Assembly: GCA_036522515.1 (NCBI GenBank)
Contig: DATDFQ010000061.1
Coordinates: forward strand, 56,242 to 120,241
DNA length: 64,000 nucleotides
Direction of reading: 5' to 3'
Origin: Bacteroidota bacterium
GTDB lineage: Bacteria; Bacteroidota; Ignavibacteria; UBA10030; SZUA-254
Under the pieces are notes generated by a model. That model ran no database searches and was not told the origin of the DNA. It was given only the letters and a program-made list of their open reading frames with translations. Positions 17,244 to 24,947 of the stretch are shown in pieces. Position numbers and translations under genes: made by a program. Every line of letters begins with the position of its first letter. Position 1 is the stretch's first letter.

Positions 17244-17499
17244 GTTAAAAGAAATTTATTCGGAAAACGATGGGAACGGCGCCTGCGATTAGATGGCATT
17301 AATATTATTTAACCGGGAATGGGATGGCGATCGCAGGCAGGTGCTGTGAACGTATCCGGATAAGGAACGGCAGGCCAGAAAGATTTATCGGGTAAATCGC
17401 GTAATCGTTGCGCTATCTCACGTTTCCACGGGGGGGTAATGCGTAGATTCGTTGCAGAGTTTCTCCCGTTCCCATCTCGATTAATTGCCGAAAACCCTT
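17244..17499. other. Intergenic stretch without a recognised feature
   Basis: About 250 bases with lower GC content than the surroundings and scattered A/T tracts. No reading frame, repeat copy or strong hairpin was recognised by eye. It separates the promoter of the 90-aa gene from the small ORF at 17500. Confidence 0.5.
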
Positions 17500-17628
17500 A
17501 TGAGTGCGCCTATCGTCGATATTCTTGCCTGGACTGCAATAGTCATCATCACAGTACCGCTCGGGTTCCTCGCGGTGAACCGGTATAACCGCTTCTCTCG
17601 CGACAACGCCCGCCAGAGAGGGCTGTAG
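17500..17628 (+). CDS. Possible 42-residue single-helix membrane peptide
   Basis: The reading frame begins MSAPIVDILAWTAIVIITVPLG and continues FLAVNRYNRFSRDNARQRGL, giving one hydrophobic helix and a basic, polar C-terminal tail. This layout is seen in small accessory subunits of transporters and oxidases, but I do not recognise the sequence. No ribosome site is visible ahead of the ATG. The high-GC codon usage of the tail and the clean helix-plus-tail design favour a real peptide, but the evidence is thin. Confidence 0.3.
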   Translation: MSAPIVDILAWTAIVIITVPLGFLAVNRYNRFSRDNARQRGL

Positions 17629-17661
17629 ATCTCGTTCAGCCGAAATCGGTTTGAAAAACTG

Positions 17662-17690
17662 TTGACTTTGTCAGAACCCGTTGGTACATT
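17662..17690 (+). promoter_or_regulatory. Strong candidate promoter of a small transcript
   Basis: TTGACT (17662-17667), 17-bp spacer, TACATT (17685-17690). The predicted start is near 17697. A terminator follows at 17747-17778, so the unit would be about 80 nt. Confidence 0.6.
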
Positions 17691-17696
17691 TCCGCA

Positions 17697-17778
17697 GAGG
17701 CTTTCTTAAGCCCCCAATGCCTCATCCGAAAATGCAATGAGACAGAATCCCGAATCCGCTGGGTCCGGGATTTTTTTT
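17697..17778 (+). ncRNA. Candidate small RNA or leader transcript, about 80 nt
   Basis: Bounded by a good promoter (17662-17690) and a rho-independent terminator. The first hairpin is GGCTT-TCTT-AAGCC (17699-17712); the second is the terminator stem. Between them lies a possible 7-codon frame (17717-17740; M P H P K M Q stop) without a clear ribosome site. No known RNA family was recognised. Confidence 0.4.
17747..17778 (+). terminator. Rho-independent terminator
   Basis: Stem arms ATCCCG (17747-17752) and CGGGAT (17766-17771), 13-nt loop, then a run of eight T from 17771. Confidence 0.75.
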
Positions 17779-17820
17779 GTCCTGCCTGAATCCTGCGTCA
17801 AACGCGGGAAGAATGTAGAG

Positions 17821-17902
17821 GAGACGGTAGCCGCAACCTTTAGGTTGCGCCGGCCAACGAAAAAAGGTAGAGGAGCCGGTAGGCGCGACCTTCAGGTCGC
17901 GT
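17821..17902. repeat. Intergenic palindromic repeat, family D (copies 1 and 2)
   Basis: Two small palindromes, GCAACCTTTAGGTTGC and GCGCGACCTTCAGGTCGCG, are linked by GGTAGAGGAGCCGGTAG. The second is the same element found twice at 51307-51442 and in degenerate form at 24316. Confidence 0.75.
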
Positions 17903-17974
17903 GATATCTTGGTTCGTGGGAAAGCGGCTCGGTTACAGGACTTGGAAGGAGAGCAGGGAGGTAGTCGCGGCCGG

Positions 17975-18370
17975 TTACTTGCGTCCGCAGACCTGGTTGA
18001 TGGAGGTGATCAAGTTCTCGAAGTCGAACGGCTTCGGCAGAATCTTATCCGCGCCCAACCTCAAACTCTCGTCGGTCAGCTGACTTTCGTTCACGGCCGT
18101 GACCATGATGACCTTCGTCTGGTAATTCAATTCCCGCATCTGCCGCAGAAGATCGATGCCCGTCAACCTGGGCATGAAGTTGTCCAGGACCGCGACATCG
18201 TAGGAATGCGAGCTCAGCTTGTCGAGGGCGGCCATTCCATCGAGCGCCACGTCGACCTGGTATCCCCTTTCGCTCAGCAATTTTTCCGAAAGTTGATTAA
18301 GGGAGATGTCGTCGTCGACGAGGAGGACGCGGAGGGGTGTATTCTTCGTTTTCGGATGTTTTGTTCTCAT
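17975..18370 (-). CDS. Single-domain response regulator (CheY-like)
   Basis: A 131-residue receiver with all signature residues: LLVDDD near residue 16, phosphoacceptor Asp in VAVLDNFMPR near residue 61, Thr in VIMVTAV and Lys in LPKPFDF. There is no output domain. The ATG at 18370 is five bases downstream of a -10 box, so the mRNA should have essentially no 5' leader; no ribosome site is possible in that space. The neighbours are unrelated genes, so this is an orphan regulator. Its partner kinase is not in the window. Confidence 0.92.
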   Translation of the reverse strand: MRTKHPKTKNTPLRVLLVDDDISLNQLSEKLLSERGYQVDVALDGMAALDKLSSHSYDVAVLDNFMPRLTGIDLLRQMRELNYQTKVIMVTAVNESQLTDESLRLGADKILPKPFDFENLITSINQVCGRK

Positions 18371-18375
18371 AGTGT

Positions 18376-18404
18376 AATGTAGGCTTTGCGGAGCTCAGAT
18401 TCAA
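18376..18404 (-). promoter_or_regulatory. Promoter predicting a leaderless response-regulator mRNA
   Basis: On the minus strand: TTGAAT (18404-18399), 17-bp spacer, TACATT (18381-18376), then only ACACT before the ATG at 18370. The transcription start should fall at about 18369-18370, on the start codon. Confidence 0.6.
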
Positions 18405-18450
18405 CCCGGCGAATTGAAGGGTAGTGCTTCAGTTTGAACCCAATTCTCTC

Positions 18451-18536
18451 CAACTCGTCATGCTGACATGCTCCTGGTCAGCATCTTTCAACGCTTTTAG
18501 AAAGATCCCGACCTAGAACATGTCGGGATGACGAGA
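18451..18536. repeat. Intergenic palindromic repeat, family B (copy 2)
   Basis: The most complete copy: first half CAACTCGTCATGCTGACATG...GGTCAGCATCTTTC, a CAACGCTTTTAGAAAGATC linker, and second half CCGACCTAGAACATGTCGGGATGACG. It lies between the leaderless regulator promoter and the 3' end of the protease gene. Confidence 0.85.
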
Positions 18537-18561
18537 TAAGATGAAAATGCGACAGTACCAA

Positions 18562-19593
18562 TCAAACCTTCGCCGCCTGAGGGCCCGGATGTCTTACGGT
18601 GTCTTGATAGGCCATCGCTTTCAGGAGTGTGATCCGTTTGGAGATGGGCGGATGGGTGCCGAAGAGTTCGGCGGTAAATCCTTCCTTCGCGTTGATCAAT
18701 CTTCCCAACGGGTCGACGATGCAGAGATGGGCGGTCCCTTTTTTGACGGAGGCGGTCGGCGCATCCGCCGATTCCAATTTCTCGAGCGCGCTCGCCAGGG
18801 CAAGAGGATTGCGTGTCAGCTCGGCGCCCGATGCGTCGGCGAGATACTCGCGCCTGCGGGAGACCGCCATCGCCAGGAGCTGGGTGATCAATGGAGCAAG
18901 AATGACCGCAAGGAGCCAGATCGCAAAGAGAATCAATACGACCGGACCTCCGCTTCGCGATCTCCGGCCCGGTGATCTGCCGGCCGCCCTCGCGCCGCCG
19001 AACCTCATCATGTTGCGCATTCCGTCGGAGATCAGGAGGATGCCCCCGATGAGCGCCGCGACGACGGTCATCAGCCGGATGTCGAGGTTCTTGATATGGC
19101 TCATCTCGTGGGCGATGACTCCCTGGAGCTCTTCCCGATTAAGAGTCCCGACCAGCCCCTCGGTGACCGCGATGTAGGAATGTTCGGGGTCCTTCCCCGT
19201 CGCGAACGCGTTGGGGTCGGAATCCGGGACGATATAAAGCTGGGGGCGGGGGAGGCCGGCGGCGATGGCCATTTCATCTGTGACGTTCTGCAACATCCGG
19301 TACTCCTGGGAGTCTGCCGGAACCGGGAAGGCGTTCGTGCTCCGGAGGATTCCCAGAGCGCCCCCTTTCAGGCTGTACATGGCCGACATGGAGCCGAAGA
19401 GAAGCGCGACGAAGGTCGCGATCGGGAACCCGAAGGAGGGGTCGCCAAGCAGGCCGAACGGGTCGACGCCAAAGTAAAAGAGGTCGAACCCGTAACCGAT
19501 GAAACAGAAAAAGAGGATGAAGAGCGTGATGATGACAACGGTGGATCTGCGGTTCCGCTGCTGTTGCTCGTAAATATTGGGAAGATTCTCCAT
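18562..19593 (-). CDS. M48 family zinc metalloprotease (HtpX-like)
   Basis: A 343-residue membrane protease. Two N-terminal hydrophobic helices (about 18-40 and 56-75) are followed by the zinc-binding HEMSH motif at 162-166 and the third ligand in SRRREYLADASG (about 245). Two further helices (ILLISDGMRNMM region and VVLILFAIWLLAVILAPLI) flank the catalytic part. Members degrade misfolded inner-membrane proteins. LemA is encoded 13 bp upstream, a pairing often seen for HtpX/M48 proteases, so the two probably form one transcript from the lemA promoter. Confidence 0.93.
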   Translation of the reverse strand: MENLPNIYEQQQRNRRSTVVIITLFILFFCFIGYGFDLFYFGVDPFGLLGDPSFGFPIATFVALLFGSMSAMYSLKGGALGILRSTNAFPVPADSQEYRMLQNVTDEMAIAAGLPRPQLYIVPDSDPNAFATGKDPEHSYIAVTEGLVGTLNREELQGVIAHEMSHIKNLDIRLMTVVAALIGGILLISDGMRNMMRFGGARAAGRSPGRRSRSGGPVVLILFAIWLLAVILAPLITQLLAMAVSRRREYLADASGAELTRNPLALASALEKLESADAPTASVKKGTAHLCIVDPLGRLINAKEGFTAELFGTHPPISKRITLLKAMAYQDTVRHPGPQAAKV

Positions 19594-19606
19594 CTCTGGA
19601 GGATCT

Positions 19607-20170
19607 CTACTTCTTCAGCGAAAGGTCCACCGTCGGGGCTTCCCGTTCCTCCGCACGCTCGACCTGGAAGAGCTCCACCTGCTGGAACTTGAAGAGCGTC
19701 GCAATGGCGTTTCCCGGGAATGTCTGCTGCGCGATATTAAACTTTGTCGAAATGTCGTTATAGAACTGCCGGGCGAAGCTTACCTTGTTCTCGGTGCTCG
19801 TCAGCTCTTCCATCAGCGACTTCACGTTCTCGTTCGCCTTGAGATTAGGATAGTTCTCGACGAGGGCGAAGAGGCGGGACAGGACTTTTGACAGCTCCCC
19901 TTCCTTCTCGGCGGAATCGGCCACGCTGCTCGCGCCCGCCGCGGCATTGCGCGCTTCGATCACCTTCCGAAGCGTCTCCTGCTCGAACTCCATGTACCCT
20001 TTGACGGCGTTCACCAGGTTGGGAATCAGGTCGTGGCGCCGCTTGAGCTGCACGTCGATCCCTTTCCAGGCGTTTGTGACCTGGTTTTTTGCGGTGATGA
20101 GGGAATTGTACTTCAGCACCACCCAGATCGCGATCGCACCGATCAGCAGCAATGGCAACAATGCAAACAT
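19607..20170 (-). CDS. LemA family membrane protein
   Basis: A 187-residue protein with one N-terminal helix (LLPLLLIGAIAIWVVLKYN) and the LemA helical-bundle signature: TAKNQVTNAWKGIDVQLKRRHDLIPNLV, followed by ENYPNLKANENVKSLMEELTSTENK and FNIAQQTFPGNAIATLFKF. The function of LemA is unsettled; it is often paired with M48 proteases, as here. The start ATG follows GGAGG with a 5-nt spacer. A candidate promoter lies at 20213-20241, giving a leader of roughly 37 nt. Confidence 0.95.
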   Translation of the reverse strand: MFALLPLLLIGAIAIWVVLKYNSLITAKNQVTNAWKGIDVQLKRRHDLIPNLVNAVKGYMEFEQETLRKVIEARNAAAGASSVADSAEKEGELSKVLSRLFALVENYPNLKANENVKSLMEELTSTENKVSFARQFYNDISTKFNIAQQTFPGNAIATLFKFQQVELFQVERAEEREAPTVDLSLKK

Positions 20171-20212
20171 AGACCCTCCGAGGTTGGTACGGTGATGGGG
20201 CAACAGTAATGA

Positions 20213-20241
20213 AAGATAGAGAAACGGGGGGCTGGAATCAA
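20213..20241 (-). promoter_or_regulatory. Candidate promoter of lemA-htpX
   Basis: On the minus strand: TTGATT (20241-20236), 17-bp spacer, TATCTT (20218-20213) followed by TC. It lies within the 101-bp gap after the glycosylase stop codon. Confidence 0.55.
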
Positions 20242-20271
20242 GCCGGCGGCTTCGAGCCCTCTCTCCGGGGC

Positions 20272-20895
20272 TCAGTTGGGCCTTTTTGAGACGAACGGAT
20301 TTCCGCGGATGTAGAACCTCCACCTTTTTTCAACTCCGCGTGTGATGCCGATCCGGGGACTTGATGCAAGGGCGGAGTCCGGGACACGCTCGCCGCGGGT
20401 GATGAACAGCTCGTTTCCCAACAGGTCGGCTCCGTCGTGCTCTCTCGCTATCCCGAACGCCTCGCAGAGTTTCGCCGGGCCGTTCGTCAGCTGGATCAGA
20501 TTCTTCAGGGCGTGATCCGGAGGCGGGATTTTCATTCCCCTGTTTGCCGCCATGTATTCGATCCCCCCGACCGGTTCCACGGCGCGCAAAAGCACCGCTC
20601 TTCCCCGGCCCTCGTTCCCGGTCACGACGTTGCAACAGAAGTGCATTCCGTAGGTGAAGTAGACGTAGAGATGGCCCCCGGACAAGAACATCGCCTCGTT
20701 TCTCTCCGTCGGGCCGCGGTAGGCATGGCTTGCGGGGTCAAGCTCCCCGAGGTAGGCTTCGACCTCGACGATCTTTCCAACGAGTAGTTTGCGGCCGGTC
20801 CGGCGGACAAAATACCTGCCGGGGAGGTCCCTTGCGACGGTGAGGGTGGAACGGAGGTAGAACGACCGGGGGAGCTTCGTACTCTTTGTGGGCAG
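20272..20895 (-). CDS. 3-methyladenine DNA glycosylase (AAG/MPG family), non-canonical start
   Basis: A DNA repair glycosylase that removes alkylated purines. The family core reads LPRSFYLRSTLTVARDLPG, KIVEVEAYLGELDPASHAYRG, RNEAMFLSGGHLYVYFTYGMH, LLRAVEP and GPAKLCEAFGI; the catalytic Glu is in VEVEAY. Between the TAA of the upstream aldehyde dehydrogenase gene (in the same frame) and the conserved LPRSF there is no ATG, GTG or TTG. A CTG at 20895 is the best candidate and gives 207 residues, the usual length. Starting at the first ATG (20691) would delete the catalytic N-terminal third, so I reject it as the main start. Confidence 0.82.
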   Translation of the reverse strand: MPTKSTKLPRSFYLRSTLTVARDLPGRYFVRRTGRKLLVGKIVEVEAYLGELDPASHAYRGPTERNEAMFLSGGHLYVYFTYGMHFCCNVVTGNEGRGRAVLLRAVEPVGGIEYMAANRGMKIPPPDHALKNLIQLTNGPAKLCEAFGIAREHDGADLLGNELFITRGERVPDSALASSPRIGITRGVEKRWRFYIRGNPFVSKRPN

Positions 20896-20922
20896 GGGGA
20901 TTCCGGAAAAAACCCGGCTCGG

Positions 20923-22587
20923 TTATCGCTTCGAGAATTCCTTGATGATCCGGTCGGCGTCGTCCTCGGAAATGCCGGTGCCGAGCGGCCCCGCTTTCGG
21001 TTCGGGGTTCGGTGCCGTTTCCTTGTGCGATTGAGCGGGGACGTTTCCGGCTTTGAGGCGGATCCGCTCGTCGATCTCATCGATCCAGGACTTCACAGGC
21101 GCGGCTTTCGGGACAACCGTCGGGGCGTTGTGGCTGATCGCCGGCTTGAACGCCGCTTTCTCGTGCGGAACGGCCGGGGTCTCCCGCTTTGCCGGCGCGG
21201 GCTGCGCCGGAGCAAGATCGCCGTCGGGCGGATTGATCGGGCGGGTTTCGAAGGCAAGCCGCTTGACGTTGAACATGTGTTTCGCCGAGACGTTATCCGA
21301 GATGATCGATCCGCCGAACGTTCCCGGTCCCAGCGTCATCGAGGGAGAAAGCTCGTTCGTGTACCCGACGGCCCCCAGAGCGCCCTGGGTGTTGACGAGA
21401 ATCCGGAAGGCCGGCTTCTCGAGCGCGAATTTCATGATGATATCCTCGTCCATCGAGTGGATCACGAGCGTGTGCCCGATCCCGCCGAACTCGAGGAGCT
21501 CGATGCAGCGCTCGCACCCTTCCCGCCAGTTTTCGACCGTGTAAAACGAAAGGACGGGCGAGAGTTTTTCGCGCGAAAGCGGATACTCCCTCCCGACGCC
21601 GCTCATTTCGGCGACAAGAATCTGCGTGTCCGCCGGCACGCTGATCCCCGCCTTCTGGGCGATGAACGTCGCCGGTTTTCCCACCATGTCGGGATTGATC
21701 GCGCCACGCTGGTCGAACATCAGCCGGCTCAACTTCTCCTTGTCGTCTCCCTCCACGAAATGGCATTTCCGCTTCTTGAACTCATCGACCACCGCATTCT
21801 TGACTGGGGAATCGACGATCACGGAAGCTTCCGTCGAGCAGAGGACCCCGAGGTCGAATATCTTACCCGAGCAGATGTCCGCGACCGCTTTCCGGATGTT
21901 TGCGCTCTTTTCGATGTATGCCGGCACGTTTCCCGAGCCGACTCCATAGGCCGGTTTTCCGGAGCTGTACGCGGACCTGACCATCGGATTGCTTCCCGTG
22001 GCGAGAATGAGGGAGACGAGTTTGTGCTTCATCAGTTCGTTCGTCGCCTCGATCGTCGGCATGGAAAGGCAGGCGATGAGGCCCTGGGGAGCGCCGGCCG
22101 CCTCCGCCGCCTGCGCGATCACGTGCACCGCCTCAACCGTTGACTTGGCCGCGCGGGGATGGGGGCTGCAAACGACCGCATTCCGTCCCTTCACCGATAT
22201 GATCGACTTGAACATGGCCGTCGAGGTGGGATTCGTGGACGGGATCAGCGCGCAGACCACGCCCATCGGCTCCGCGATCTCGATGATTTTCTTTTCCCGG
22301 TCCTCACGGATGACGCCGACAGAGCGGAGGTCCTTGATCGACTCCCATACCCGGCGGGTGGCAAACTCGTTCTTTTTCCTCTTGTCCTCGGGTTTACCGA
22401 ACCCGGTCTCCTCGTGCGCCATTCTTCCGAGCCTCTCCGCGGCATCATAGCCCGCGTCCGCCATCGCCTTCACGATGCGGTCGACTCTCGCCTGGTCGTA
22501 CGCCCGGAATTCGAGCTGCGCCTGCTTGGCTTTCTGCACGAGGTCGCGCATCTCCTGTATCGATTGCAGATCTTTGTCGAGTGCCAT
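20923..22587 (-). CDS. CoA-acylating aldehyde dehydrogenase (EutE/PduP-like) with C-terminal tail
   Basis: A 554-residue protein. Residues 1-450 form an aldehyde dehydrogenase of the acetylating type (aldehyde + CoA + NAD to acyl-CoA): PMGVVCALIPSTNPTSTAM near 107-125, GVGSGNVPAYIE at 215-226, the catalytic Cys250 in DLGVLCSTEASV and GPGTFGGSI near 420. A Pro/Ala-rich linker (451-500), a short helix WIDEIDERIRLKAG (501-514), a second linker and a terminal amphipathic helix DDADRIIKEFSKR follow. Such tails act as encapsulation peptides in microcompartment enzymes. Two vertex proteins of such shells are encoded at 34465 and 34829. The next gene on this strand upstream is a PPC-domain protein, 30 bp away. 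Confidence 0.9.
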   Translation of the reverse strand: MALDKDLQSIQEMRDLVQKAKQAQLEFRAYDQARVDRIVKAMADAGYDAAERLGRMAHEETGFGKPEDKRKKNEFATRRVWESIKDLRSVGVIREDREKKIIEIAEPMGVVCALIPSTNPTSTAMFKSIISVKGRNAVVCSPHPRAAKSTVEAVHVIAQAAEAAGAPQGLIACLSMPTIEATNELMKHKLVSLILATGSNPMVRSAYSSGKPAYGVGSGNVPAYIEKSANIRKAVADICSGKIFDLGVLCSTEASVIVDSPVKNAVVDEFKKRKCHFVEGDDKEKLSRLMFDQRGAINPDMVGKPATFIAQKAGISVPADTQILVAEMSGVGREYPLSREKLSPVLSFYTVENWREGCERCIELLEFGGIGHTLVIHSMDEDIIMKFALEKPAFRILVNTQGALGAVGYTNELSPSMTLGPGTFGGSIISDNVSAKHMFNVKRLAFETRPINPPDGDLAPAQPAPAKRETPAVPHEKAAFKPAISHNAPTVVPKAAPVKSWIDEIDERIRLKAGNVPAQSHKETAPNPEPKAGPLGTGISEDDADRIIKEFSKR

Positions 22588-22617
22588 AGGTTGATCCCGC
22601 TATTCAGTCATGTAGGA

Positions 22618-23064
22618 TTAGTGGTTCTCCAGAAGGTATCCGCCTGTCCAGAGGTGCAGGCCCGTGCGCTCGTCGTGCGCCCGCGCAAGTTCCTCGCCTT
22701 CGAGCTCTTCGATGGAGACTTCGCAGGCGAAGAGGCGCGTGCCGGGGAGGAGGTGGCCTCCGACCGTCTTCCCCTGAGGGTCGCCGAGAAGGATATGGAC
22801 GTGGACGAAGGGCGCCCCGTCGCGCATGCTGACGTTACCGGTCAGGCTGAGGATCTCCATTCCGCCCGGGAATTCCAGCGGATTGTACTTTTTGGTGTTC
22901 TGATCGTAGAAGGCAACGACCGCGTGCGTCGTCGCACCGATCGCCTGCACACGCCCCAGGGTGATATTCTCCCTCCGGACGATCTGAGTGAGCCCTTCGT
23001 AGAGGTCGGATCCGTAGGGAAGTTGGCCGAGGAAGATCCGTTTGGTGCGGTAGCCGCTCATCAC
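22618..23064 (-). CDS. PPC/DUF296 domain protein
   Basis: A 148-residue protein made almost entirely of a PPC (DUF296) domain: RTKRIFLGQLPYGSDLYEGLTQIV, LGRVQAIGATTHAVVAFYDQ, LSLTGNVSMRDGAPFVHVHILLGD and TVGGHLLPGTRLFACEVSI. The GGHL loop with nearby histidines is the conserved feature of the trimeric fold. Bacterial members are uncharacterised small cytoplasmic proteins; plant relatives bind AT-rich DNA. It is 30 bp upstream of the aldehyde dehydrogenase gene and probably co-transcribed with it. ATG codons at 23064 and 23061 are both possible starts. Confidence 0.88.
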   Translation of the reverse strand: MMSGYRTKRIFLGQLPYGSDLYEGLTQIVRRENITLGRVQAIGATTHAVVAFYDQNTKKYNPLEFPGGMEILSLTGNVSMRDGAPFVHVHILLGDPQGKTVGGHLLPGTRLFACEVSIEELEGEELARAHDERTGLHLWTGGYLLENH

Positions 23065-23084
23065 TTGGGCATTCTTACAATCAC

Positions 23085-23187
23085 TGTCATCCTGAGCACA
23101 TTCGCTTCGCTCAGTGTAAACTCCGCGAAGGATCTTCTTTCCTGTCGGTCGAGATCCTTCGGTCGCTCCGCTCCCTCAGGATGACAA
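23085..23187. repeat. Intergenic palindromic repeat, family A (copy 2)
   Basis: Arms TGTCATCCTGAGCACATTCGC and GCTCCCTCAGGATGACA surround two inverted GATCTT/GATCCTTCGG segments. It lies between the PPC gene and ruvB, which are both on the minus strand. Confidence 0.85.
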
Positions 23188-23211
23188 ACTGGTGTGAGAG
23201 TCGGCATCCCG

Positions 23212-24267
23212 CTAATTGGTAAAGTTCAAACCTTCCTGGCCCGGAAGCGACTTGGTACGGCGCAGTTTGAAATGGGTGTACGCGAGCTCCGTCGCTTCGC
23301 GTCCGCGCGGGGTTCTTTTCAGGAAACCCTCCTGGATCAGGTAGGGCTCATAGACCTCTTCGATCGTCCCGGCCTCTTCTCCCACAGCGACCGCGAGCGT
23401 GCTCACGCCCACCGGCCCGCCGTTGTACTTCTCGACGAGCGCAAGGAGGATCCGCTTGTCCATCTCGTCGAGGCCGTGGTCGTCGACTTCCAGCATGCGA
23501 AGCGAGTACTCCGCAACGCCGAGGGTGATGACGTGCCCGTATTGCTTGAGATTCGACTCGGCCTGCGCAAAATCCCTGCACCGTTTCAGGAGCCGGTTCG
23601 CGATCCTGGGTGTGCCGCGGGAACGGCGGGCGACCTCGGAGCACCCGGCTCCGTCGATCTTCACCTGGAGAAGCCGCGCGGAGCGGTGGATCACCGACTC
23701 AAGGTCCCCCGCGAGGTAGTAGTCGAGGCGGTTGCTCACGCCGAAACGCGAGCGGAGGGGGGCGGAGAGAAGTCCCGCCCTCGTCGTGGCCCCGACCAGC
23801 GTAAAATGCGGAAGTTTCAGCTGAACGCTCCGGGCGTTCGGGCCGCTGTCGATCACGATGTCGATCTTGAAATCCTCCATCGCCGAGTAGAGATACTCCT
23901 CGACAAGAGGGTTGAGGCGGTGGATTTCGTCTATGAACAGCACGTCTCCGGCGCTCAGGTTGGTGAGGACGCCGGCAAGGTTATACGGTTTGTCGAGCGC
24001 GGGGCCCGATGTCGCCTTGATCTGGGCGCCCATCTCGTTAGCGATGATGTAGGCCAGGGTGGTTTTTCCCAATCCGGGGGGGCCCGTCAGGAGAACGTGG
24101 TCGAGGCTCTCGCCGCGCTTCTTCGCGGCGGCGATGAAGACCTTGAGGTTATCGACGATTTTCTTCTGGCCGACGAAGTCGGTGAACTCGAGCGGGCGGA
24201 GGGAGTGGTCGAACTCGACCTCGTTCTCGAGCCGCTCGGGGGTGGTCGGATCCTGTCGCTTGGTCAT
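23212..24267 (-). CDS. ruvB: Holliday junction branch migration helicase RuvB
   Basis: A 351-residue AAA+ motor that drives branch migration with RuvA. It has the RuvB-specific start [23 protein letters not shown], Walker [21 protein letters not shown], Walker [12 protein letters not shown], sensor 1 [21 protein letters not shown] and the C-terminal winged helix containing [12 protein letters not shown]. Its length is normal. It is downstream of ruvA on the same strand with a 77-bp gap that holds a degenerate family D repeat. Confidence 0.98.
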   Translation of the reverse strand: MTKRQDPTTPERLENEVEFDHSLRPLEFTDFVGQKKIVDNLKVFIAAAKKRGESLDHVLLTGPPGLGKTTLAYIIANEMGAQIKATSGPALDKPYNLAGVLTNLSAGDVLFIDEIHRLNPLVEEYLYSAMEDFKIDIVIDSGPNARSVQLKLPHFTLVGATTRAGLLSAPLRSRFGVSNRLDYYLAGDLESVIHRSARLLQVKIDGAGCSEVARRSRGTPRIANRLLKRCRDFAQAESNLKQYGHVITLGVAEYSLRMLEVDDHGLDEMDKRILLALVEKYNGGPVGVSTLAVAVGEEAGTIEEVYEPYLIQEGFLKRTPRGREATELAYTHFKLRRTKSLPGQEGLNFTN

Positions 24268-24315
24268 GTGATGGTGAATTTACAGAGATTGGGGAAGAAT
24301 AGCAATCAAATTGAC

Positions 24316-24343
24316 GCACGCGACCTGAAGGTCCCGGCTACCC
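24316..24343. repeat. Degenerate family D repeat
   Basis: The palindromic core GCGACCTGAAGGTCCCGG followed by CTACCC corresponds to the family D unit (GCGCGACCTTCAGGTCGCG plus CCTACC). It lies directly after the ruvA stop codon. Confidence 0.5.
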
Positions 24344-24344
24344 G

Positions 24345-24947
24345 TCACTTTCCGGCGTGGTGGAGGGCAAGCTTGATGAGCTCTTCAACGGTGAACTCCT
24401 GATGGTTCGCTTCCCGTATGACGGTCTGGATCGCCTTCTCGGCGTTCGGGCGCGAATATCCGAGGGACATCAGCGCGACGAGGGCTTCGGAGCGGATTCT
24501 GAGCTGCCCGCTCGTGGGGACGGCGCCCGCTTCGGCGGCGTCGGCTCTGCCGAGCTTGCTCCGCAACTCGAGGATGATCCGTTCGGCGGTCTTGGTGCCG
24601 ACCCCGGAGATGGAGGTGAGGGCCGCCAGGTTGCCCGATGCGATGGCGTTCCTGAGTTGGGCGGGACTGAGGCCCGACAATATTCCCTGCGCCATCTTGG
24701 GGCCGATGCCCGAGACCGAGATCAAGAGCCTGAAGAGCTCGCGTTCGGCGTCGGTTGCGAATCCGAAGAGTTGCAGGATGTCCTCGCGGACGTGCAGGTG
24801 GGTCAGGATTGTCACGGAGCCCTCGGATTGCGCGACGCTCTCAAACGTGGAGAGCGAGACGTTCAGCAGGTAACCGACGCCGTTCACGTCGATGACCAGT
24901 TCTGTGGGAGATTTGCGGACCAGCCTCCCTGTGAGCTGCGCGATCAT
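24345..24947 (-). CDS. ruvA: Holliday junction DNA helicase subunit RuvA
   Basis: A 200-residue RuvA of normal length. The OB-fold starts MIAQLTGRLVRKSPTELVIDVNGVGYLL. Two helix-hairpin-helix motifs follow: LLISVSGIGPKMAQGILSG and LTSISGVGTKTAERIILELRSKL. The C-terminal UBA-like domain that contacts RuvB is ALVALMSLGYSRPNAEKAI. The start codon overlaps the ruvC stop codon by 4 bp (ATGA), so the two are translationally coupled. Confidence 0.98.
   Translation of the reverse strand: MIAQLTGRLVRKSPTELVIDVNGVGYLLNVSLSTFESVAQSEGSVTILTHLHVREDILQLFGFATDAERELFRLLISVSGIGPKMAQGILSGLSPAQLRNAIASGNLAALTSISGVGTKTAERIILELRSKLGRADAAEAGAVPTSGQLRIRSEALVALMSLGYSRPNAEKAIQTVIREANHQEFTVEELIKLALHHAGK

Noticed and set aside
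17717..17740. A 7-codon leader peptide inside the small transcript as an attenuator
   Set aside because: It has no run of a single amino acid and no ribosome site, and no gene follows the terminator on that strand, so attenuation is not supported.
24268..24310. A promoter TTGATT...TGTAAATT upstream of ruvB
   Set aside because: The spacing does not fit (about 19 bp) and the -10 is weak; ruvB is more likely transcribed with ruvA.
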